A stretch of DNA of 64,000 bases from Rhyacophila brunnea (taxonomy: Eukaryota; Arthropoda; Insecta; Trichoptera; Rhyacophilidae), in NCBI GenBank assembly GCA_022495005.1, contig JAGYXB010000962.1, positions 1,097,608 through 1,161,607 on the forward strand, in the 5' to 3' direction. The notes under the pieces are model-generated. The model worked only from the letters and a program-made list of their open reading frames with translations. It did not search any database and was not told where the DNA came from. Shown here one piece after another: positions 1 to 12,269 of this stretch (position 1 is its first letter; every line of letters begins with the position of its first letter). The translations under genes and the position numbers were made by a program.

Positions 1-164
1 ATAAAGGTATATTAACAGAGTTTTTCGAGGACTGGTTAGCCATTCGGCCAACGCATTAAGTTCTTACTCCGGACCACACACACATCGAAAAAACAACGTA
101 TAATTCATGCCAGTCGCGGGATCACTGTGGGATAAATTGCACGTTAATTCTTAAAAAAACGTTT

Positions 165-250
165 AATAACTCCTGCTGGGAATCGAACCACGGGCTCTCT
201 GTTATTGCCAGTGCCGTCCCTCCTAAGAAAAGTGCCGCCATTAGACAGAC
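165..250 (-). repeat. tRNA-derived SINE-like fragment
   Basis: On the minus strand there is an exact pol III B-box type motif, GGTTCGATTCC (about 180-190), preceded by a tRNA-like body and followed by an AT-rich tail. This is the usual look of a tRNA-derived SINE head. The A box is not clear, and no tRNA cloverleaf can be folded with confidence. Confidence 0.4.
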
Positions 251-322
251 TTAGAACGACATCCCGTTTCATTTTAAGTCTCAAATTTCATGCAAAATTA
301 TTAAGTACAGTATATATGCTTC

Positions 323-523
323 ATAACGTTGCACTCCGGTTCTAGGATGAAAATTATGTAATATAATCTGAAAATATACATTTATACATATATTATCTAT
401 TTATTTATTACTACATAGGTATATCACTACAATTAGTGAATATCATTAAAATTTAATCTAATTTTATCCGAGGTAATCAGGCAAATAGGCGTATCCGTAT
501 AATAATAAAAAGTGCAAAGTTAT
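323..523. mobile_element. MITE, ATAACTTTGCACT-type inverted ends (unfilled copy)
   Basis: A 201-bp element with inverted ends: ATAACGTTGCACTCC on the left and, read in reverse, ATAACTTTGCACTTTT on the right. The interior is AT-rich and non-coding. Its reverse complement aligns with 14438-14878, which carries an extra 250-bp palindromic element in the middle. No target duplication could be fixed. Confidence 0.55.
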
Positions 524-689
524 AAAATGTATACTATACATACCTACGTCCTGTATTATCTTAAACACTTAGGCCGATAAATGCAACAAAAAATGACATA
601 CCTACATATATCCACGAGGATTTAGCATTTCTACGAAACCTTATTTCAAACACCGATTATTTTAAGTACCTACATGTAGGACTACGGCG

Positions 690-836
690 CTAACAAGTTT
701 GGAGGCTCCCTTACGATTTTTTTTAAACCAAGATCTCTGTAATTCCAACGAAGCGACCGCTTCATGGAAAACAATCAATGCTTTCAATAGTTCGTTCTAT
801 CGTATGCCGCTCCTAAGCAGCGCATGACGTCACTAA
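690..836 (-). mobile_element. hAT-like fragment of the CAGTGACGTCC family
   Basis: The right side ends in TGACGTCACT, matching the family terminus CAGTGACGTC with one change. The interior shares blocks with the elements at 20812-21081 and 47917-49112, for example AAGTTTGGAGGC followed by a T-run, and CGAAGCGACCGCTTCATGG. The left terminus is missing, so this is a truncated copy. Confidence 0.55.
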
Positions 837-1620
837 TTATTGCTATGCACTTACGTCAGTCGATGTGGAAGGTAAGTTACTCGCAGTGATCCTACTCGTA
901 AATATATTAGTAGAAAACTAAGCGAAATAATAGAAAAATCTATACGTCTATGTACATAGCACGTATGGTGTTCACAAAATAATATGAATTCATGTTATTA
1001 TTATGAGCGGCTGTTATTATGAGATATTACAATATCTGGATGGCGAACAAGCATATGGACGCTAGTTTTGGAGGGAAATTCTGGCGGGAACATGCTATGC
1101 GCCTGCGCACTGGGTAAACAAAAAATCAATCGGCGCGTTATACTTAACTTTGATAGTACACAGGCCCGTGTCTTTGATTACTTAATAGGCAATGTAGCGG
1201 GAAATATTCTGCATTGCATCTTGAGGAAAGTCCCTCGGATATAAACGTTCGATACGGACAGTCAGCTTCGATACTATTCGATACTATATCTGACCATAAC
1301 GACAATAACGATGTTAGAAAAATCTGAACATATCCTATTGTATAGATACATTATTTAAAATTAAAAATATATGCTTAGATACTAAAATAACTTTGGTATT
1401 GGTATACGACGAATTGATTACAAAATATTATGTAAGTATACATATTGTATGACGTTCACACCCGTCAGAAGTAGATAAAACTTAGTAATGACAGTGGATG
1501 TAAAAATTAACTACCTATTTGAAAGTTGTTTGAAATATTTGCGTTCTGCATTCGAAAAAGAAATCAATAACATAATCAATAACCTATTGAATTATTATAG
1601 GGATATCATCATTTATGGCA
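837..1620. other. Unrecognised AT-rich stretch
   Basis: No coding, tRNA or repeat signal that I can support. The only local structure is a short repeat of TTCGATAC at about 1247-1285. Confidence 0.3.
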
Positions 1621-1624
1621 ATAA

Positions 1625-2352
1625 AACTAGAGGTGAGTTGATAATACTGTCACCAGTTTGTGTACTCAAGTTTCGGATGAAACTACCCATACTCAATGTG
1701 TGTGGCCCAGTAAACTTATTCCAAAAAACTTGCGATGATATCATCGCGAGTCGCCGTTCTGTGCACTCGCCAGTTGGTAAACTTTCAACAATATTGGCAT
1801 TAAATACGCGCGAACGATATAGCACTCGAATATAGGTATATTTTAATTCAATAGTCTATCGTGTTCGAATGTATGAATAATGGGTCATTAATTATGTGTC
1901 GCAGCACAGTGGTGAGATGACGCACAGGCTTACGCTTGTTATATGACCGCTCAAAACATGTTTAAAATTTAAAAAAATCACTGTTATTCATTTTTGTTAA
2001 CAAGAATATTGTAACCTAACAGAAAAACAACTCTTAAATTTTAAATGTGTTTAAAATTTTATAAAAAATGGGACTATTCGACAAGCAGAGCTCAGCGTAT
2101 TTTTAGCGATTCTATTGAAGCCGATACACAGTTTGAGTTCTCTGAGCCGATACGTATTTCAAATACTAATATGGAGTTGGTTTTAGTTTCATTTGAGTAT
2201 TAAACTTTTGTCTCATACGCACGCCAAACGCTCTATATAGTATTCCAAATACCTACTAGTAAGTATTTTGAAACAAGTTTCTATACTAAGTATTTTCATA
2301 AACTTGTAGTAAGTATACTTACTCTTCAAAATCGACCAGTTTCCCATCTCTA
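1625..2352 (+). repeat. Long dispersed repeat, copy 1 (inverted partner at 19162-19850)
   Basis: About 700 bp matches the reverse complement of 19162-19850 with many small differences. The right end, read in reverse, starts TAGAGATGGGAAACTGG and then AGTATACTTACTAC, which resembles a hAT-type terminus. A short minus-strand frame (1613-1825) has a peptide block, FWNKF then MGSFIRNLSTQTGDSI, that is also present in the other copy. It may be a relic of element coding, but I recognise no domain. Confidence 0.6.
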
Positions 2353-2362
2353 ACTACAACTC

Positions 2363-2960
2363 TTGGCTCCTTTAAAAACTTCCACCATCCTGGTCGATCA
2401 AGTGCCGAATATCTCCAGTTGCTTTGACCGAATATTCTCAAATCTCCTGTCGCGCAGTCCAGCAATCTCAATTTCGGCCGTTCAGGTCTTCTCTTTCGTT
2501 TTGTACATATACCGTTTTACTGGTAAATCATCCGGCATTCTATGCACGTGGCCGATCCAGCGCAATCTCTACCTTTTCATATGCCACGTGATATTTTCGC
2601 TCCTAAAAAGTGTGTACAGCTCCTCATTATACCCTTACCTCTAAATGCCACTTTCTTGAATAGCAAGGATTATTCTCAAAACTCTCCTCTTAAAGATAAC
2701 CATATTTCACTCATACTGTTTGCCGAATGTTCAGCATTCTGATACATACGTTAATACTGGGTCCAGGAAAGTTTTTTATAAGGATGTTTTGGTTTTCCTT
2801 GTTTTTAGAGGCCTTTGGAGACTAAAATAGCACCCGTTGGCGAGAGTGATCTGGCGATTTATTTTGTCGCTCGTGTTATTAGTGTTTGTGACAAAGTACC
2901 CTAGATAAACAAATGAATCCAAAGTTTCAAAACCATCGCCGCCAATGATAAGGTTGTTAT
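2363..2960 (-). pseudogene. Non-LTR retrotransposon RT C-terminal fragment
   Basis: Read on the minus strand, several frames in succession carry the C-terminal signature of LINE reverse transcriptases. A block like FETLDSFVYLGYFVTNTNN is followed by a CYFSLQ-type block, then EELYTLFRS, then RLRWIGHVHRMPDD. Frames shift and stops interrupt it, so it is long dead. Only the 3' part of the ORF is present, as expected for a 5'-truncated insertion made by target-primed reverse transcription. The clade cannot be assigned by eye, but it differs from the CPCG-type fragments at 3745 and 6190. Confidence 0.7.
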
Positions 2961-3390
2961 TGTAGCGATATACATAAGTAAATATTTAAGTTTTTTGCCA
3001 TATTTCTCCACATTCGAGAATAATAACTTTTTACAACCACACCCAGAAGGTACCAATCATCTTCCCATTATTATGTTCCCTGATGGATTTATTATTGATT
3101 AATCAAAAAACCGTTAAACAGCAGCAGTTGCCGTCAGCTGAATCTTCTACAACCCCAAATCTTTCCCTATTTATTGCATACATATTACAGAATAAGAAAC
3201 GACGTCTTCGAAACGAAAGCTTCCGAATCTGAATGCAGTACTAATATCTCATCAATAAAAAGAGTAAAACAACCAAAATAAAATTGAACACGCATATGAG
3301 TGATAAAAAACAAAGTAAACCGAATTGAGGTTTTATAGACCGCACCTGCCGTATGTCTGTTGCAATCTTAACGGATTCAGATAAATAAAA

Positions 3391-3430
3391 ACCCAACACT
3401 CAGTGGCGGCTCTAGCTCTTTCTACATGGT
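3391..3430 (+). repeat. Solitary hAT-like terminus
   Basis: CAGTGGCGGCTCTAG has the form of a hAT terminal repeat. I found no matching inverted end downstream, so this is a possible truncated element only. Confidence 0.3.
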
Positions 3431-3744
3431 GGGGTCAGATATTACGAACCATTACATTATAGGGTTAAAACAGCGCTTTCAAAACAACAAAAATAACCTA
3501 ATAATAATTATTAGTAGACGCACAATATACCTATATTATATTATCATTGATAAGATAGCAATCCTATAGGACACCGTGATTCAACATTGACACAAGCGGT
3601 GTGACTTAATTTAATACCTCTATGGGTGTGACAGTATGTTCACGAATTATGAATACTCACACCAGTCACACCATGTCTCCTCTAAGTGTTTTTTTTAAAT
3701 ACACATCGTTTTATCAACTATTGAAATTAATCCCTCCAAACCAA

Positions 3745-4330
3745 AACCCGCCACGCACCACACCCGGTCTAAATCGAGCGTATCACGTGGCCCTACATTC
3801 GCGATATGAAGCATCTAGTTCAGTTTTAGCCCGGGAATGCCCCAGGAGAAGATAGCCAGGACTAAGGTTGCTACGCTCAAAGTGAGCTCTGACTGAGTTT
3901 AAAGTTACTTTCTAATCCAAAGTGCCGGGGAGAGAAGAGCACAGGGAAATTATAAAAATAAAAATGATTCTAGTGTATATAATATAACAAAAATAATGAA
4001 GCTAATCATACGGACAGCAAAAATTATGTGAAGAGATCTTCACGCCCGCAGTAAGACGCCGCATTTTTTTTAAATGCAAGATAATTGGCCTTAGTAGCAA
4101 CCAAGCCCAACAGCTGGTTGGACCGACCTGAGCAACTCCTCCCGTTCGGAGCACATTCTAAGACATTCCCAGAGGATGTGGTTGGCATCCTGAATTTCCC
4201 CTCCGCATGGACATGTCGGACGGCTTACAAGTCCAAGGTCAAAGAGCTTGCCAGCGAACCCACCATGTCCAGTCACAAATTGACCGGTGTGATGGTCAGG
4301 AGTCAGGTGGTTATCTCCAATCGCCATTTA
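3745..4330 (-). pseudogene. 5'-truncated non-LTR retrotransposon, CPCG-type (copy A)
   Basis: The minus-strand frame at 4091-4327 contains TGHGGFAGKLFDLGL, then CPCGG, then ANHILWECLR. This is the RNase-H-adjacent Cys-Cys-His-Cys tail typical of the ORF2 C terminus in I/R1/Jockey-like elements. The DNA below it (3745-4080) is the 3' untranslated part. It shares blocks such as ACACCCGGTCTAAATCG and AAGAGATCTTCACG with copy B at 6190-6610. The insertion keeps only the last few hundred bases of the parent. Confidence 0.75.
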
Positions 4331-4809
4331 ATATTGAAAAAAAAAACATATATGTCTGCCGACCCTTTTATATTATATACACGCCCGGCGTTTTATCAAC
4401 AGAACTAGTTACTCAAACTAAACGCTCACAAGGCTGTAAAACTGAATCTACGTATATCATTGTGCACAATACATTCAAATATTAATGCTGCAGATTCATA
4501 TGGGCCGTTGACTGCGTTAGTAGGACGCAATGAAACGAATGTTTTCTTTTGTCATTTTTATTCAATTGTTAACGGGCATCATCCCCTTCAACCCCTATCA
4601 CAGAACAAATTAATAAATAGAAATTTAAAAGCCATTGCCGTGGACCAATATTTTGAAGCAGGGTATTTTATAGCGGTCAAGCCGTAAAACCCAAATATAA
4701 CAAAGCATGCCGACGGCACTCCATTTGGACGCACGTTATATTTACGTAACAAACTTCAATGCATATTATGATTACGATACAGACTTAACTATTCGTAGCA
4801 CCACAAGAT
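4331..4809. other. Unrecognised AT-rich stretch
   Basis: Short reading frames only, with no family signature. Confidence 0.3.
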
Positions 4810-5800
4810 ATCGTACGCTGATACAGCCACGTTCTCTGTACGTCCAGGCTTCAACTCCGTAGAACAGTAAGGACATGATATAGCACCCGATCACCCTCCA
4901 TCGAGTGGTCAGAGCTCTCTGGATTGCAGGTGAGAAGTTTCATTTTTTCAAAAGTGCTTCATGCCATCTCAATCCTGATCTTAATATAACGGTCTGGATT
5001 CCAGTCTTCACATAAACGACAGCCTAGGACAGGGTTGGCGAACCTTTTTACGTACGCGTCCCAAAATTTCCCAAATATTATTTTTCGACTGTCTGGACGT
5101 GCCGAGCAGTTTTTCATGGCGAAAAAAATAGTTTTTACGAATTTTATTAAAAAATGATGATGTTCTAGATATCACTCGCACACAGCATACATATAGGTAG
5201 GTTTATTACTTTTTTAATTAAGCCATACATTTCGGTCCACCAATTTATTTTGAAACTGTCTGCCAGAATTACTACTACAAGCTACACCAAGTTTTTGTTT
5301 GTTATTGTACTAAGTTCTTAGTTTGGTTCTGTACGCACAAATTGACAGAATTGCTCCGATCAGATGAGGCATTCTCTCGCTACTTACAGTGGTCTCAAGC
5401 ATTGTAAATCGATCAAAATCAGAAGTTCGCGGCGCGGCTTCTCCCGCCGCCTGGTGAGGTTAGTGCGATAATATTATATGTGACGCATAAAATATAAGGA
5501 CTAAGCTATGCAATTATATTTTTACGTTTACATTAAACGTAATACTTAATCTTGACAAGTATTTATCTGCTATTGTTTATACAATGCGATCTGGCATTTA
5601 TTATTATCATAAATATATTTTTTTCTCTTCAAAATAAAACATTCGCGTGCCATGTAAAATCATCTCGCGTGCTACTAGTGCCACGCGTGCCATAGGTTCG
5701 CCACCACTAGGACCTAGGTATCTAAAAAGTTCCACTCTCTTTACAGGCTTGCCCTCGATGTGGCGGACATATTCTCAAACATACAATAAGCCTATCCGGA
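4810..5800 (-). pseudogene. Non-LTR retrotransposon RT fragment, split by a hAT-like element
   Basis: Two pieces of one minus-strand LINE RT C-terminal region flank an insertion at 5030-5709. The upstream piece (5800 down to 5710) reads like HIEGKPVKRVELFRYLG. The downstream piece (5029 down to 4810) reads like EDWNPDRYIKIRIEM and then GCYIMSLLFYGVEAWT. Both fit the YLG...DWxPD...RIxMA...LLYGxEAWT order known for this family. Frameshifts and stops show it is dead. The fragment at 25373-25860 continues the same part of the protein and may be the same family. Confidence 0.7.
5030..5709. mobile_element. Nonautonomous hAT-like element nested in a LINE
   Basis: About 680 bp with inverted ends: CAGGGTTGGCGAACCT on the left and, in reverse, TAGTGGTGGCGAACCT on the right (13 of 16). 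The end block with GCCACGCGTGCCATAGG is typical of hAT ends. The 7-bp sequence CTAGGAC lies at both junctions (5024-5030 and 5707-5713), so the exact boundary and the 8-bp duplication are ambiguous. There is no transposase frame. Confidence 0.65.
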
Positions 5801-6189
5801 TTTTTTTATTAAACACAATTTGAAATTCCGTTTCTGACTATGTATGACGTATGTATACGGTATAGTATCTATACCTAAACATATTTAACGTTTTTGTCTC
5901 TGTGTAAATATAACTGTTACAAAACAGTTTATGTATACTGTGTACCTATAGGATTACACACCCTGTATATTACAACAATAGATAAATTAATCCGATAACA
6001 ACCCCGGAAAGTTAAAATGGTCTTACTGTATCAACAGGAATTAGCTCGATATGAGATAATATAAAATGTACACGCGAAACTTTACTTTGGCCTGTTTGTT
6101 GGCCACACGTTTTTCCTTCACGACCTACAACGTCACCACTCTTTCTTTAGGAGTATATCGTGGCATAACGACATTGAAGTTAATGACCC
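5801..6189. other. Unrecognised AT-rich stretch
   Basis: Nothing recognised between the LINE piece ending at 5800 and the copy B LINE tail. Confidence 0.3.
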
Positions 6190-6610
6190 AACCAAACCAC
6201 ACCCGGTCTTAATCGGGCGTATCACTGGACCATACGTTTAGATGTGAAGCATCATTTTTATGCAGGATCAGTTACCCAAGACTGCGATCACAATGCACTT
6301 AAATGTGTTTTGAATAGAGCACGTAGAGGCAAAATTAATAATTGTAATAAGTACCAAATACCTATAACCTATAATATAAAATATACCAATAACCAGTTAA
6401 TACAAAACTGCCGAACAAACCAAGTAAAGAGATCTTCACGTTGGCAATATGACGCCGGAAATTTTCTAAATGCAACAAAACTGGTCTTTGTGGCGACCAA
6501 CTCGGACGGTTTGGTGGGCCGAACAGCTAGTTGAACTGACTTGAGCAGCTCTTCCATTTCAGTACACATTTTAGACATTCACATAGGATGTGGTTTGCAT
6601 CCTGTATTTC
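6190..6610 (-). pseudogene. 5'-truncated non-LTR retrotransposon, CPCG-type (copy B)
   Basis: The minus strand at 6369-6600 continues the family signature seen at 4091-4327: ECLKMC followed by EELLKSVQLAV, with many substitutions. The 3' untranslated part shares ACACCCGGTCTTAATCG, GTATCAC and AAGAGATCTTCACG with copy A. It is an independent, even shorter 3' fragment of the same family, cut off upstream of the zinc-binding tail. Confidence 0.7.
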
Positions 6611-6622
6611 TCTATATTAGTT

Positions 6623-6728
6623 ATACCACAAGTGCGGAGCGCTTATCGGTTTGTGCGAGATACAGTTTTCCCATCCATACACACGGGCTTCCCGATACAA
6701 ACCGGTGTGCGTAGGTGGGCTTGTGGTA
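6623..6728. repeat. Imperfect 106-bp inverted repeat
   Basis: TACCACAAG at 6623-6631 is inverted as CTTGTGGTA at 6720-6728. Inside, CGGTTTGT (6647-6654) is inverted as ACAAACCG (6697-6704). It could be a small inverted-repeat element or a folding transcript. Confidence 0.45.
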
Positions 6729-9211
6729 AAGTATGAGCGTCTAGTTTTAGAGCGGGGCTTTAGTTTAAATACTATGGAGTTTTATTGAATTGTTATTAGC
6801 TGCCTACTTGCAAAACAAATAAAACAAAAAAACTACACATAGTATGGCAACACCTTGCGCGATGAATTTTTTTAACAAAAAAAAAGAAAAAACTTATCCA
6901 AACCTTATCAAATTGAAAGGTCTACATTTAAAAAGGACGGGGGAATAATGCATCCGTTATTATTAAATTTATCAATGGTATACGATGATTTCGGTAGAAA
7001 GCAGAATGAAAACACCTGTTAGGTAAATTAAATAAATTAGAATTGGAAGGAGGTGATTAATTACCTTTAAAAGGCTGTCACTTTTCGTAATCATTTGACA
7101 GTCTAAAAAGGTGGCACAGGTAAGTAATAAAAACCATCACTACGAATGACGAAAGACACTCCTAATCAAAACCCATTATCTATCACTACATACTAATAAA
7201 ATTGAACTGGCTGTCTACAATTTCGAAACAGATGCCCTTCGATAACGGTTTTGAGAATTTATAATATTTATATAATACAGCACACTATAGTTTTTTTTTT
7301 TTTAATATTGATCGTTTGCTTATTCTGTTATAGCTAAAATACTGGACTAAATTAGCTTATAGACTAGCTTATTGCAGTAGAGTAGTTTAATCTCGGTATC
7401 TCAAAAGATTCCGAAATTAAAAATTAGCGAAGAAAACGAATTTGCAAACATTAATCAGTGGTCAGATAGCAATAGTAGAATGGTGAGGTGAGGTGAGGGT
7501 AGTTTCGGGCGCCTACGTCCAAATGTTATCATTCGCGCGGAATCAGTCAAAGCTTATAATAAAATAGAATCGCGAATAATTAAAGTGGTCAAATAGCAGC
7601 GGGTTAGTGGTAGTCGCGCACGTCTAAATCGAATCATGTTCTATCTTATTGACGTAAAAAATAAAGAAAATCTGACTACTAACTATTTCTTCATTCTGTA
7701 GGTATATTGGTCTATCTATTTTACGCGGACGACGACACGAGCTGTTGATAGTTATTAAACAAGTTAATAAAGAATTGTGAATTTGAATATTAACTGTGGA
7801 TGAAATCTTTGACAATTTTCCAGCAGACGCTAGCTAAACATTTGTTCACCAATACAAAAACTTGGACTCTGCGGCGAAATCTGTGCTAATAGAATATGTA
7901 TTATCAATTATTGAAGACGATCTGCATAGTTATGGATTTGAAAAGCCAGATTGCAGCATTAAAAGCATGTACTAACTGAACAAGTACCTACCTACCTATA
8001 AAAACATAAATCTTACTGGCAAGTTACTTACTTACTAGTTAATTACTTTCAGTCCATAAGTCATACCAGCAACATATAAATACATTCTTTTATAATGTTA
8101 TAACTTCAGGCCGTTTTCGAGGAATCAGAATTTGTCCTAATAACTCATGAATAAACTCAATTAATATAAGCAACCTTTTAATATAAATCTTGCCTTGTTT
8201 CTGTGACCTCCAACCCCTCGATTGCATCCAACCATTGTGGTGTCATCCGACAACTTAAAGGAAATCATGACAAATGGTTCGTAGGGTGTCGCATCGGTGG
8301 ATAGAATCTTTGCAAATGCCGGAAAGACCTTGCAGTTATGGTGTGGCCAACAGCTGGTGTCTTATAAGTATATAGCTACGACGATGTAATTAAGTTGTTT
8401 GACTACCATTTATTGGTGGATGGTTTCGTTATGTTATATTAGTTCCAAATGTCTTGACAGATTGAAGCAACGTACAGTCCTTAACTAAGTATTGGCCATT
8501 GTCAGCCATTCGCTCCACCCATATTCAATGAGTGTCTGGAATGGAATGGGAGAATGTCACAGAAACCCTCGTTAAGATCAATGATATGTACACAGCCTAC
8601 TGTGAACAATATACGCAATAACATTTACAATAAATCTAAAGTGTAGTCAAGTACTAATTATACGTAAGACAATAATATTACGTAATATTTTAACCCATTA
8701 TTCTGGATAAACTTAATTAATTCAAATACTGTGGTTTCCAAGCTGTGGAGATGTGACCTTCGGGGGTAGGGCACTGCATGAAAATAATAAAAGAAGTCGA
8801 TATTCATATTAGCATTTTAAAGTGTTCATAGTAGGTAATAGTGGGTGGTATGGATCGCAAAATTAAATAAATAACTGAAAGTATTTAAGAAATAAAAAAA
8901 ACACAAAATTGAAATTGGAAAATTTTCAATAGTGTAAATGAGACATCTATTATTATTTAATGTTGACCATTTATATTTCTTGCTGTTATGAAAGTCTAGA
9001 ACGATAACTAGTTATTACTACTAATTATCACTAGTTTTCGGACATACAAAAACTGTATTTATTTTTTTTTGCCAATTGAACAAAACTCTACTTCTGCGCC
9101 CCCATCCCTTGCTATCCCATCTTAAGTATAATATCTTACAAATAAATTAAATGTAACATAAAATATTAATAAATATTAAAGCGATGACCGAATTTCGAAC
9201 ACTTATTCATT
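6729..9211. other. Long unrecognised AT-rich stretch
   Basis: About 2.5 kb without supportable genes. It holds a T-run near 7291-7304, a short GTGAG tandem near 7485-7500 and scattered TACC/CCTA runs near 7985. Confidence 0.3.
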
Positions 9212-9663
9212 TTTACAACGTTTTTATTAGCTCGTATTCTTGTTTGTCCAGTACAAATCTTGCAATCGATTTTTAACTAACTTCTTAACTAACTAGACGT
9301 TTGAAACTTTTAGAGTATATCAGAACACGATGCCAATGCATTCTTTTAATGCTTTTAGCCATCTTTAAGCAGAATTGAATTCATTTTCAGTTAATTCGGT
9401 TTTGTATGGAAAGTTATTTCAGAAAAATCCGTAAAAAGTAAATGACTATTATTGGTTGCTAAGGGGGTGGTCCTAGAAACTAAATTATTAATATATACGT
9501 GCGTTACTTTGGAAATCAAAATGAAATGTCATAATGACATTTCAGTATTCTATATTGCTTTGTTTTTTATTTACTTCATATCAAGTACAAGTTTGAGCAT
9601 AATAATTCAACAGAAAATTTAAAAACGTTGTATATAAAAAGTTCTTTTTATCTTGTAATTATT
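9212..9663 (+). mobile_element. Six-copy repeat family, copy 1
   Basis: The left end is TTTACAACGTTTTTATTAG. The right part carries the inverted block AAAACGTTGTA, then a perfect 8-bp hairpin ATAAAAAG-TT-CTTTTTAT (9633-9650), then CTTGTAATTATT. Internal landmarks shared by all copies include TCAGAACACGATGCCAATGC and ATTATTGGTTGCTA. It is non-coding and looks like a nonautonomous DNA element, although its superfamily is unclear. Confidence 0.7.
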
Positions 9664-9944
9664 TAATTGTAATTTATGCAAAATAATAAATCCTTCAATA
9701 TTTGTCATTTTGAAAACAATGTTGATAATAATTGAGTATAACTGAAAAGATTGACTTTTAAGAAATCTAGCATTTTTCTGACAGGTAAAGTACCTTATTG
9801 TCTTATTCAATGTGACATCTGTTTGTGAATACAAAATTTACAACACTAAGTGCATATAACACCACTTGACTGTCCCCGTCTACATGGATATACTCTAATG
9901 ACGTCGCTGTAATCGTGATCTGTAAAACTCTGACTAACCTGATG

Positions 9945-10190
9945 TCATTAAAGTCATCAAAACCTAACCCCTTCAATGGACTGGTCACATGACACGCATG
10001 CATGATCTAGGATCGATGAAGCTATTTGCGTTTAGTGAACCAGTGTGGGAAGACCACAAAGTTCAGTGGCCAGATGGTATCTAGAATGACTTGAGTGACT
10101 TGCGATCGGTGGCATAGATAGACCAAGAAAAAATTAAGGAGCTACTGGAAGCGGACAAGGTCGCACCGATATAAAAAAATATATAAAATT
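9945..10190 (+). pseudogene. Non-LTR retrotransposon 3'-end fragment
   Basis: Plus-strand frames read like LQWTGHMTRM, then VQWPDGI, then a degraded ELLEADKVAP, which matches the LRWxGHVxRM...RPRxRWxDGIExDL...tail order of LINE RT C termini. Stops and shifts are present. Only the last part of the ORF remains. Confidence 0.6.
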
Positions 10191-10380
10191 GAGTACATCA
10201 ATTGAATAAAAAAAATCCGTATAGGTAAACACTTTGTTAATTATTATATTATGGTAATTCAAATGAAGGAAACCACACAATAAGCTGAAAATTATTGCGT
10301 TGATCTAGATATTGTCCAATTACTTTGTCATTTTGGACAGAACAAACACGCTGACATACCTTCAGATTTATTTTATGGAT

Positions 10381-10761
10381 CATGGCCCCCACATCTTAAA
10401 GCAGGCCCTCAGGCCAGGATCTTTGGCGGGCCCCCATATCCATCGATAGGGTTAAATGTAGTGGGACGCTCAACAGAATAGTTTTCTAAATGTTGTTTCA
10501 CGTAAGATCGGTGTTCGGGTATTTTTAACGATTTTTTCGTATTGTTGAATAAATACACATGAATTACGAAGTCACATTACACGACTAGATATTTTAAAAT
10601 GTTAATATTCTCTAAGTAAAATAGCGCAGCAGGCGAATTTTTTTCCCATTGGAGCAAATTTGTGATGTGTGTTTATCTCACTTATCAGGTCGACCCATCA
10701 CCCCGGGACCCCTAGAACCCGACCCCCAGGCTAGAGCCCTGTCAGTCCCGTGGGGGCCATG
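10381..10761. mobile_element. Nonautonomous hAT-like element, CATGGCCCCCAC ends
   Basis: 381 bp with inverted ends CATGGCCCCCAC. It is flanked by TTATGGAT (10373-10380) and GTATGGAT (10762-10769), which match at 7 of 8 bases and have the length of a hAT duplication. The ends are GC-rich and the middle AT-rich, with no transposase. A truncated relative lies at 62183. Confidence 0.7.
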
Positions 10762-10769
10762 GTATGGAT

Positions 10770-11513
10770 ACATCAACATTTTTTACATGAGATGGCATGT
10801 CTAAAAACATTAAATCGAGCATAGTTAATTATTTAAAATTAAATGTAGGATTTTTTACTTAATTGATTAAACAAGAGTCGAATGGTTTGGGAAACGCTGG
10901 CGCAACGACGTAGGTGCGAGCAAAATGGGGAGGGGGATTAAGCAAAAGCTTAGAGGATTATGTTAAACATTCGCGCACTGATAAATTACCGTAGCATTTT
11001 CCGGCTGTACATTTGACAGAGAGGGCCTATACGTATTGATTTCCGAAAATAAGGTTACATACTTTACTACAGTGGGCTGCCCCTTCGCAGAATCTCCGAC
11101 ATAAAGCAAACATCGTAAAGTGTACAGGGATTTCAATTTTATATCACCGTAAAGTGTATTGAATGCAAACATTATTGTTTTTTAGTGCGAACGAGTTGAT
11201 TATTTAGAGCACGTATTGGAATATCATAAAAATAGAAAACGACTAACGTTTAAATAAAGCGATCAACGATGGACATTAAAGACGACGGATAATGAAGTCG
11301 AGCTTTTCAGTATTATAGCACTCACAAGATTACAGTATGAAAGTTAAATAAACTAAGTACATAATTAATTTAATAAACTATTCTTTTTATTGAACATACA
11401 TAATTTCTGCACAGTGATCGAGTAGATATGTTTTGTTCTCTTGCCTCTTTCAAATTAAGTTACACCAAAATCAACGACTAATAAAATTGTACCTGGACGA
11501 CCTTTTATTGTAT
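10770..11513. other. Unrecognised AT-rich stretch
   Basis: No gene or repeat boundary recognised. Confidence 0.3.
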
Positions 11514-11953
11514 TTTTTTACGTTTTTATTAGGTCGTATTCTTATTTGTCCGGTACAAATCTTGCAATCGATTTTTAACTAACTTCCCGACTAGCTAGAC
11601 ATTTGAAACTTTTAGAATCTATCAGAACACGATGCCAATGCATTTTTTAATACTTTTAGCCATCTTTAAGTAGAATTGAATTCATTTTCAGTTAATTCTG
11701 TTATGTATGAAAAGTTATTTCGGAAGAAATCCGTAATCCAATCAACTATTATTGGTTGCTAGGGGTCTGGGGTCCAAGCAACTAAATTATTAATATATAC
11801 GTGCGTTACTATGGAAATCAATATGAATGTCAAAATGACATTTCAGTATTATTTCTATCAAGTACAAATTTTTTGCTAGTCAAGTCAAGTTTATATGATT
11901 CCAGAAAATTTAAAAACGTTGTATATAAAAAGTTCTTTTTATCATCTAATTAT
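11514..11953 (+). mobile_element. Six-copy repeat family, copy 2
   Basis: Same order as copy 1: CGTTTTTATTAGGTCG at the left, ATTATTGGTTGCTA in the middle, AAAACGTTGTA and the ATAAAAAG-TT-CTTTTTAT hairpin at the right. The terminal CTTGTAATTATT has decayed to CATCTAATTATC. Confidence 0.7.
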
Positions 11954-12269
11954 CTTTTCTTATATTGCCTGTCTTATATATGTATATAAGTTTTTTATAT
12001 TTTTCTGTTTTTTCTCTATTTTTCTTATGATTATTACTAATGTCTTTTATTTTTTAACGATTTTCAATAACTCTCCTGTCATATTCATTACAGCTGTACC
12101 TAATATTTGATCTAATTTAATTTGATTTATTAAGCTTTTTGTGTCCGCCTGTTATTGGTACCGGGATAATCACATACTTATTATTAATTAATTATATATT
12201 ATTATAATTATACTTATCCTCTGTGATTGATCCTGTTGGCTGACCTAAGACCTAAATAAATAAATAAAA

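Noticed and set aside
1488..1835. 115-codon frame as a gene
   Set aside because: It lies partly in a dispersed repeat, the opposite strand is also open, and no domain is visible.
9212..9663. Helitron, because of the hairpin near one end
   Set aside because: No TC start or CTRR end, and the two ends carry an inverted block, which Helitrons lack.
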